Shown here: positions 1 to 6,100 of the stretch, piece by piece
Position numbering within the stretch: position 1 is the stretch's first letter
How the letters are laid out: every line of letters begins with the position of its first letter
Source: an uncultured Flavobacteriales bacterium
GTDB lineage: Bacteria > Bacteroidota > Bacteroidia > Flavobacteriales > Crocinitomicaceae
NCBI GenBank assembly: GCA_946479125.1
Contig: CAMLET010000030.1
Coordinates: 1 to 13,424, forward strand
Length of the DNA: 13,424 nucleotides
Direction of reading: 5' to 3'
Notes under the pieces: generated by a model
The model's database searches: none
The model's input: the letters and a program-made list of their open reading frames with translations, nothing else
Told to the model about the DNA's origin: nothing
Translations under genes and position numbers: made by a program

Positions 1-257
1 GTACTTGGAATTAGTGGTTTTTCACGTCTACGGAAATCATCTCTATAAAAAGTAATATCAAGATTTCCACAAGTAACCGGCTGACCAACTATAGATTCTA
101 AAATAGATTTCAGTCTGGCAAGAACGTGAATTCCGCGAGGTTGAAGTCCAATAAAAACCGTTGAAGAAAAATCGGGATGATTTTCAATAAGTTGATAAGC
201 AAGACGATTCATAGTCAATTGAACCTGTTGTTCGTTTAAGATGACTTGCTTTTCCAT
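1..257 (-). CDS. pyrR: PyrR, pyrimidine operon regulator / uracil phosphoribosyltransferase (5' part only)
   Basis: The gene starts at ATG 257 and runs off the left edge of the window, leaving 85 codons, about half of a usual PyrR of roughly 180 residues. The translation begins MEKQVILNEQQVQLTMNRLA and contains the PyrR signatures GLQPRGIHVLARL (about residues 37-49) and NLDITFYRDDFRRR (about 65-78), which belong to the type I phosphoribosyltransferase fold. The PRPP-binding DDVLxTGRT motif would lie outside the window. In the family, PyrR converts uracil and PRPP to UMP and in many bacteria binds pyr mRNA to control attenuation; whether this one binds RNA cannot be seen here. A 396-bp non-coding stretch separates it from the upstream operon, so it probably has its own promoter. 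A TAATTTTG box (263-270) ends only 5 nt before the ATG. Confidence 0.9.
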   Translation of the reverse strand, partial: MEKQVILNEQQVQLTMNRLAYQLIENHPDFSSTVFIGLQPRGIHVLARLKSILESIVGQPVTCGNLDITFYRDDFRRREKPLIPS

Positions 258-477
258 TACTACAAAATTAACAAATTTCTGATTGGAGAATTATGGTGTT
301 AATAAGTGTTCAAAACTCCCTGAATTTTCGATTTGACAACTGATAAATCAATAAAAAATACCCTTTACTAAAGATGGGCTAAACCGATTTGGTAGTTTCG
401 AATAAAATAGTCTAACTTAGTAGCTCGGATTCTTTCAGAATATTCTTCAATTAAGATATTGGTAATCAGAAGGTTAC

Positions 478-561
478 AAAAGACCGGTTTCGGGAAATTG
501 CTTTTTCATAGGGTTTGTTATTGGTTGGTTGAACACTTTGAACTCTCGGAACCGGTTTTTT
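478..561. repeat. Long imperfect inverted repeat with flanking T-tract
   Basis: Arms 478-495 and 544-561 pair over 18 positions with two mismatches and one G-T wobble (core CCGGTTTCGGGA against TCTCGGAACCGG), around a 48-nt loop. The right arm runs into eight T residues (556-563), and the opposite strand reads TCTTTT after its arm. It could end transcripts from either side, but the loop is long for a classical terminator. It lies in the 258-653 gene-free stretch; apart from this and the next repeat I see nothing else in that stretch. The plus-strand open frame across it shows no recognisable protein. Confidence 0.5.
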
Positions 562-583
562 TTGTGCCCTTATGTAAAGTTGA

Positions 584-653
584 CTTCGACTCCGCTCAGT
601 CCCCCTTTACTGAAAAGTGCAAAAAATATGATGGTAGCTGAGCGTAGTCGAAG
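584..653. repeat. Bacteroidota palindromic extragenic repeat (CTTCGACTCCGCTCAG pair)
   Basis: CTTCGACTCCGCTCAG at 584-599 is repeated in inverted orientation as CTGAGCGTAGTCGAAG at 638-653, 15 of 16 positions complementary, separated by 38 nt. The right arm touches the stop codon of the SUI1-like gene (654-656). From memory, this 16-mer and its relatives are very common in intergenic DNA of Flavobacteriia and other Bacteroidota. In RNA it would form a stable stem just after the four-gene operon, so it may protect or end that mRNA; no T-tract follows, so a classical intrinsic terminator is not supported. Confidence 0.7.
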
Positions 654-995
654 CTAGCCTCCTTTTCGTTTTACTTTATATCCTTCTTTCACCAGAATTT
701 CCATCACTTTATCGCGGAAAGATCCCTGAACGATGATTTCTCCGTCCTTTGCAGTTCCGCCAACGCCACACTTGCTTTTTAGCAGTTTTCCAAGATCTTT
801 CAAATCTTCGTCTGAACCGATAAAGCCTTCAACAAGCGTTACTTCTTTTCCGCCACGCTGTTTTTTGTCCAAAGAAACGTACAGCAATTGTTTACCATTT
901 TCAAGTGTTTCCTGTTGTTCCTCTTCCTCATATTCATAACCAAAATTCGGATTGGTTGAATACACCACATTCAATCTTTCTTTTTTCTTGCTCAT
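654..995 (-). CDS. yciH: SUI1/eIF1-like translation factor (YciH family)
   Basis: A 113-residue protein with a charged N-terminal part (residues 1-45, including an EEEE run) and a C-terminal SUI1 domain. The diagnostic segments are RGGKEVTLVEGF (about 47-58), KSKCGVGGTAKDGEIIVQG (about 73-91) and a final GYKVKRKGG, the signature of bacterial YciH and archaeal/eukaryotic eIF1. eIF1 binds the small ribosomal subunit and controls start-codon fidelity; E. coli YciH has been linked to initiation fidelity and stress, but its role in Bacteroidota is not settled. Its ATG overlaps the stop of the upstream phosphodiesterase as ATGA (4 bp), which predicts translational coupling. It is the last gene of the operon and is followed directly by the 584-653 palindromic repeat. 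Confidence 0.9.
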   Translation of the reverse strand: MSKKKERLNVVYSTNPNFGYEYEEEEQQETLENGKQLLYVSLDKKQRGGKEVTLVEGFIGSDEDLKDLGKLLKSKCGVGGTAKDGEIIVQGSFRDKVMEILVKEGYKVKRKGG

Positions 996-1780
996 CTTAT
1001 TTTTTCAATCAATGTTGCTCTAATATCGTCGGCTAAAAATTTATCTGGACCTTTCTTTAGTGCTTTTCGAATGCTCCTTGGAGATCTGACGCCGAAAATA
1101 ATCACTTTTTTATCGAGATTATGCAATGCATCTACATCTTCTTTTGTAATGCTCGCGTTACTAACACAGCATCCGGTTGAATTTTCCCACTGTGGAATGG
1201 TGTAATAATCCGCTGCACTATTTGCATTAAGACAAATATTCCACCCCAAACTCTGAAAATAAGCCGCATAATCCATATTCTGTAGAACAACCGTGATATT
1301 CATATCTCCTGCCAAGGCAACAAAATCAGCTAATCCGTCCTGAACTTCCTGCAACGAAATCATATTCCCGGAAGCGACCAATTTTAGGTCAAGAATCAAT
1401 TCTCTGTCACCGATTAGCGGAGCTACTTCTGTTAGTCTTACCAATTTCTCGAAATTCAGCCCCGTGTAGCGAATTTCTGAAAGTTCCTGATCGGTTTTAT
1501 CACTTATCTTTCCTGAAGCAGTTGTTTCCGCTGACAAATCATCGTCATGATAAAGCCAGGGAGTTCCGTCTTTCGACCATTGAAGATCAATTTCCACACC
1601 AGCAATTTCAGAATAGCTTAAGGCATAATTAATTGCTTCTATTGAGTTTTCCTGGTAAGGTGAAGTTGAAATATTGATTCCTGCTCCGGCGTGACCAAAA
1701 ATCCGAATATCAGGATAGATATCTTTCTTCTTACAGGAAAGTAGAAGTCCAAAAAATACTATGACAGTAAAAAACCGCAT
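992..1780 (-). CDS. Lipoprotein glycerophosphodiester phosphodiesterase (GDPD family)
   Basis: A 262-residue protein. Residues 1-16 form a lipoprotein signal peptide (lipobox LLSC, lipidated Cys16, then KKK), so it should be anchored in the envelope facing the periplasm or outside. The GDPD TIM-barrel motifs follow: GHAG with His30, QEN at 43-45, EID with Glu63 and Asp65, and YHD with His78; these supply the metal-binding and acid-base residues. LDLKL near 130 fits the next barrel strand. The family hydrolyses glycerophosphodiesters to glycerol-3-phosphate and an alcohol. The Arg of the usual HRG motif is Ala31 here, and the protein ends soon after the last barrel strand. The start is fixed by the signal peptide; the ATG follows the upstream gene's TAA with no gap, and the 3' end overlaps yciH by 4 bp. 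Confidence 0.88.
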   Translation of the reverse strand: MRFFTVIVFFGLLLSCKKKDIYPDIRIFGHAGAGINISTSPYQENSIEAINYALSYSEIAGVEIDLQWSKDGTPWLYHDDDLSAETTASGKISDKTDQELSEIRYTGLNFEKLVRLTEVAPLIGDRELILDLKLVASGNMISLQEVQDGLADFVALAGDMNITVVLQNMDYAAYFQSLGWNICLNANSAADYYTIPQWENSTGCCVSNASITKEDVDALHNLDKKVIIFGVRSPRSIRKALKKGPDKFLADDIRATLIEKIR

Positions 1781-2263
1781 TTAGAAAACGTAATATAAAT
1801 TGACAGACACCCCGTAATCGATTGATCTGTTACCTTGTTTATTATCTCTCCAAAACTCGAATAAAGTCCGATATCCGGCACCAGCACCAATTCTTCTCTT
1901 TTGACCAAACTCGAAATTTAAACCAAGTTCAGGATTAAGCCAGTAATGCGCTCCCGCTGTTGAAACTTTTAATCTACTCACGGTTAGTTGTGCATAAGGT
2001 TTAACATGGATTGCTTTTATGATCTTATATTGTTTCGAATATTGATAACCCAATTGAGGATAAAAGCGCTGCTGAAAAATGGTTCTATTGATTCCAAAAC
2101 CCACAACAATTGCGTGATTGGGATTATCACATGAAGCTTTATAATTAATGAAAAAGTCTACAGGAGTATAGTTGAATTCGATAATGTGTCTTATCTGAAT
2201 ACTATCCTGAGCGGAAACCTGATTGAAAAAGATGAAAGAAAATACCAGCAACAACTGTTTCAT
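1781..2263 (-). CDS. Small outer-membrane beta-barrel-like protein, unknown function
   Basis: I place the start at ATG 2263, giving 160 residues with a clear signal peptide (MKQLLLVFSFIFFNQVSAQ, cleavage probably VSA-QD). An in-frame start at 2383 would put a charged, non-signal stretch in front of it and overlap the Cys-rich gene, so I reject that start. The mature part alternates polar and hydrophobic residues in short strands (for example HAIVVGFGINR, PQLGYQY, PYAQLTVSRL, PELGLNFEFG, IGAGAGYRTL) and ends VNLYYVF with a terminal Phe, as expected of an outer-membrane barrel. It lacks the size of PorP/SprF proteins (about 300 residues). I do not recognise a named family. Its TAA is followed immediately by the ATG of the phosphodiesterase gene, so the two are surely cotranscribed. 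Confidence 0.75.
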   Translation of the reverse strand: MKQLLLVFSFIFFNQVSAQDSIQIRHIIEFNYTPVDFFINYKASCDNPNHAIVVGFGINRTIFQQRFYPQLGYQYSKQYKIIKAIHVKPYAQLTVSRLKVSTAGAHYWLNPELGLNFEFGQKRRIGAGAGYRTLFEFWRDNKQGNRSIDYGVSVNLYYVF

Positions 2264-2294
2264 ATTGCAAGGTAAATAAAAGAAAAGTGGGAAT

Positions 2295-2438
2295 TTACTT
2301 TTTAGGGCAGCTTTTACAGTGAACACCTTTTTTTTTGTATTTCTTGCAACAATTCTTCTTTTTGTCGCATGAACAATTAGCACATGAAAAAACTTCAGGA
2401 AAGTAAGTGGAAGATGATTCTCTTAATTCTTGTTTCAT
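2295..2438 (-). CDS. 47-residue cysteine-rich small protein
   Basis: This short gene starts at ATG 2438 and stops at TAA 2297-2295. The product begins MKQELRESSSTYFPEVFSCA and ends KKGVHCKSCPKK. It has seven cysteines in 47 residues (19, 22, 24, 30, 31, 41, 44) spaced as CxxCxC, CC and CxxC, and a very basic second half (13 Lys between 26 and 47). There is no signal peptide or membrane segment, so it is probably cytosolic. The spacing suggests zinc or another metal bound by thiols; this is inference. I believe similar CCKKYKK...CKxCPK proteins occur across Flavobacteriia, without known function. It opens the operon: a good promoter box lies 22 nt upstream, and the barrel gene starts 31 nt downstream. 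Confidence 0.72.
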   Translation of the reverse strand: MKQELRESSSTYFPEVFSCANCSCDKKKNCCKKYKKKGVHCKSCPKK

Positions 2439-2460
2439 TTTTATTTAGACTAATTCTACG

Positions 2461-2489
2461 CAAATATACACTAGAAATTCTAAATCAAA
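2461..2489 (-). promoter_or_regulatory. Bacteroidota-type promoter for the four-gene operon
   Basis: Reading the minus strand, TTTG (2489-2486) is followed after 17 nt by TATATTTG (2468-2461), matching the Bacteroidota consensus TTTG/TTG-N17-23-TAnnTTTG. Transcription would start about 15 nt before the ATG at 2438. The spacer contains an 11-bp palindrome TAGAAATTCTA (2472-2482) that could be an operator. It is the best promoter match I found in the window. Confidence 0.6.
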
Positions 2490-2505
2490 AAATATCCTTA
2501 AAAAA

Positions 2506-3081
2506 TTAGATTTCTTCTTTATTCAACATTGTGGTTACCACAAAGAAAACTTGATCTTCTTTCCACTCTTTGAAATCATATCCCAACGGATTTTTAGATT
2601 TCATTCGCATGGTAATAAATCCAAGTCCTGCACCGCCTTTTTCAGAGATCAGACCATTGTTCAAGGTTTCCAAATAGACTTCCTTCACTCCTGCTTCGTC
2701 AAGCGAATTCAATTTTTCAACGTAACCAGTAAGCTTCTCTTTATTATCGGCGCTTGTGATATTTCCCATGCTTACTTTAAAAGCAGTTGGGCTTGCACCA
2801 ACAATAAGTAAACAAAGTTGTTCGTCACCGAACTTATCACCATGGAGCAGAATGTTTTGTAAACCTTCTACAACAATACTGAAAATACGTTTGATGGTAG
2901 CCTTCTTTGCTCCGGCAGAAAAAAGCATTTCTTCTACCTGCTCAGATAAACGATTAATAAGATCTTGATTGATGCCACCCAGGTGCGCGACAAACACTTG
3001 ATTAAACCCGTTCGACTTAAAAGTTCTCAGGTTAGAATCCAGTATTACTTGTGTATCAATATTCACAATTCCCGTCTGCAT
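2506..3081 (-). CDS. SiaB-family protein kinase (DUF6272, GHKL fold)
   Basis: I start the gene at ATG 3081 (191 residues); an in-frame TTG one codon upstream is possible but less likely. The protein has no signal or membrane segment and should be cytosolic. Residues 67-81, FSIVVEGLQNILLHG, form the N-box helix of a histidine-kinase-like ATPase (Glu72, Asn76, His80), and residues 143-158, GLISEKGGAGLGFITM, form the glycine-rich ATP lid. This pairing is typical of the SiaB family. In Pseudomonas aeruginosa SiaB phosphorylates SiaC, SiaA removes the phosphate, and SiaC controls the diguanylate cyclase SiaD and hence aggregation. No siaA, siaC or siaD homologue is in the window. The gene follows the giant adhesin on the same strand after 46 bp, so read-through from it is possible. 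Confidence 0.78.
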   Translation of the reverse strand: MQTGIVNIDTQVILDSNLRTFKSNGFNQVFVAHLGGINQDLINRLSEQVEEMLFSAGAKKATIKRIFSIVVEGLQNILLHGDKFGDEQLCLLIVGASPTAFKVSMGNITSADNKEKLTGYVEKLNSLDEAGVKEVYLETLNNGLISEKGGAGLGFITMRMKSKNPLGYDFKEWKEDQVFFVVTTMLNKEEI

Positions 3082-3098
3082 CAAATTTGGAGGTTCCG

Positions 3099-3127
3099 CT
3101 AAAATATGAATTCAACGTCAATTTCAA
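3099..3127 (-). promoter_or_regulatory. Possible promoter for the SiaB-like gene
   Basis: On the minus strand TTG (3127-3125) is followed after 18 nt by TATTTTAG (3106-3099), one base away from TAnnTTTG, leaving a leader of about 12 nt before ATG 3081. The upstream element touches the stop codon of the adhesin gene. The match is weak, and the gene may instead be read from upstream. Confidence 0.3.
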
Positions 3128-6100
3128 TTAGTTATTGAGTAAATAAACGTTTCCTTGCAATATTTTGCCATCATCAGTTATTAATTGGTAAAAATAGGTC
3201 CCTTCTGTAAGCTTCGATCCTTCCATATCATCACCATTCCAATCGTTCTGGTAATCATCTGAATTGTAAACTACAGATCCCCAACGATTTTCTACGACTA
3301 GTTTTGCATTTGGTTTCAAATTCTTGATAAAAAAGACATCATTTGCTCCATCATTGTTTCTAGTTACCACATTCGGAACTATCAATTCTCCAAATACTTG
3401 CAGCGTTTTAGAAACGGTATCAGTACATCCGGTCGCTGTTGTAACGATCAATGTAACGACGTAACTTCCTTCATCTGTGTAAGTATATGTTGGTGTTGAA
3501 GTAACCCCGAAAGCAACCCCATCTGTAAACCATTGCCATGTTACTGGTGTTGCATTTGTAGTTTCGTCATTAAAGCTCACCAAATCATTCGGAATAATAG
3601 AATTTGGACTGTAACTGAAATCTGCCATTGGTAAAGGCGTAGTTGTAACATTAATCGGATTTCCTGTAGTTTGACATCCAAATGCGTCTGTAACCGTCAA
3701 TGTGTAAGTTCCCTGACCAATATTCATTAAGTTCAAACTCGTCAACGATGTATTCGTCCATGAATAGACAAACGGTTGATTACCGCTCACCGTAATTCCT
3801 TGAATAGCTCCATTCAACTGTTGACAAGTTGAGTTTGTGACGGACAAGTTAGCAGCATTAATTACAGGTCCTGACTGAGCAGGAACAACAAGTAATTGTG
3901 AATCCTGACATCCCATATCGTCAACCACAACCAAGGTATGATTTCCTGAAGTTGTATTTGAAATATTTAGCGTATTCAATGCTGCATTTCCATCCCAAAC
4001 GTAATTGTAAGGTTCTGTTCCTCCAGTTACATCTATTCCGCTAATTCCACCATCGGTTTGAGCACAATGAACTGTGTCATAAATAATGTTCGTGATATCT
4101 ATTACAGGTGCTGAAGTTTGTCCAACATAAAAAGATGCCTGAAGATTACACCCTTGATCATCGGAAACATTAATTGTATAAGTTCCTGAAGCCAACCCCA
4201 TATTATCTAACGTTGGAGAAGCATTGTCCCAGTTGAACTGAGGATTAATTCCACCAACAATTACCAATCCTTCAATTGCACCAGCGTCAACTGTACATCC
4301 TGCGAGCGTAATTGCCAGATTTGTTGAATCAATGGTTAACGTTGTTGATGCACCAATTGTAAATGGCCCTGCAGTCGCTGTACAACCAAATCCATCCGTT
4401 ACCAATAAAGTATAATTTCCAGCCGTCTGATTATTAATGTTCAGCGGTGAAGAAACTGAGTTCCATTGGTACGACAATCCTGTTCCTGTAACTGTGATTC
4501 CGCCAATTGAACCGTCATTTCCTGCACATGATTCGTTATTGATGATCATGTTGGTAGTATTAATCGTTGGAGGTGGAGTATTAATAATTGCAAACGGTCC
4601 AACTGAAGCTGTACAACCATTTCCATCAGTTACCAGTAAACTATAATTTCCAGCAGTTAAACTTGAAATATTCAATGTGTTGTATGCTCCGGAATTCCAT
4701 GAATAAACAATTGTAGGCTGTCCACCGGAAACAGTAATTCCGGTAATACTTCCGTTTGCATTTCCACAGTGCTCATTCGAAAGAACAATATTCGTTGTAT
4801 TGATCGTTGGTCCGGGAGAGTTTGTGATATTAACTGGTCCGTATGAAACAGTACATCCATTGAAATCTGTAACTACAAGCGTATAATTTCCTGCAGCAAG
4901 TCCTGTATTGTCTTCATTAAAAGTTGCTACACTATTCCATTCATAAGTCAAACCTGTTCCAGTTGCTTGTAAACCAACAATACTTCCATTTGAGTTCGAA
5001 CATGTTTCATTCGTTACAACTAAACCAGTAGCGGAAATAGTTGGCCCAGCTGTTAAACCAACATTAAATGGTCCGGCACCTGAAAAACATCCGAAAGCAT
5101 CAGTCACAATTAGTGCGTAGTTTCCGCTTGAAAGGTTTGTTGCGTCAATTGTTGGTGATGAAACAAAATTCCACGAGTAAGTAAGCGTAGATGCTCCCGA
5201 AGCAGTAATTCCTGTAATCGAACCATTATTTCCAACACAGGTTTCTGGCGTAATAACTATTCCAGTTGTATTCACTACCGGTCCTGCAATATTTGAAATA
5301 GTGAACGGCCCTACTGAAGCTGTACATCCATTTGCATCAGAAGCAACAAGCGTATAATTACCAGCAGGCAATGATGAAATATTCAATGTACTGTAAGCAC
5401 CGGAATTCCATGAGTAAGTAACGGTTGGTTGTCCACCGGAAACGGTAATTCCGGTAATACTTCCATTGTTATTGCCACAATGTGCATTATTAGCAACCAT
5501 ATTTGTTGTATTGATCACTGGTCCCGGAGAATTCGTAATGTTTACAGGTCCATACGTTGCTGTACAACCCAAGTTATTTGTTACTGTCAATGTATAACTT
5601 CCAGCAGCTAAAGACGAAATATTTAATGTAGTTGCAGCAGAATTTGTCCAGGCATAAGTCAATCCGGTTCCCGAAGCAGTTAAACCAGCAATGCTTCCAT
5701 TTGAATTAGAACACGTTTCATTCGTAACAACAACACTTGCTGAATTGATACTTGGTCCGGGGGTTAATCCAACTGTAATTGGTCCAGCATTAGCAGTACA
5801 ACCTAAATTATCAGTTACTGTTAGTGTATAATTTCCAGCTGCAAGTGAGGTAGCGTTTAGTGAGCTTCCTCCTGAATTGGTCCAGGAATAAGTTAAGCCT
5901 GTACCAGTTGCCGTAATTCCGGTGATACTACCATTATTACCCAAACAGTTTTCATTGGTAACAACCATATTAGTTGTATTAACTGTTGGTCCACCAGTTG
6001 AACTAATTGTGTAAGGTCCTGATGTTGCTGTACATCCATTACCATCTGTCACCAAAACAGAATAACTTCCAGCAGAAGCACCTGAAAGGTTCATAGATGG

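Noticed and set aside
459..641. 60-codon plus-strand open frame in the intergenic stretch
   Set aside because: It begins with a TTG, runs through two inverted repeats, has no recognisable protein features and is best read as non-coding repeat DNA.
2264..2383. N-terminal extension of the barrel protein to 2383
   Set aside because: It places a charged stretch before a clear signal peptide and overlaps the Cys-rich gene in another frame.
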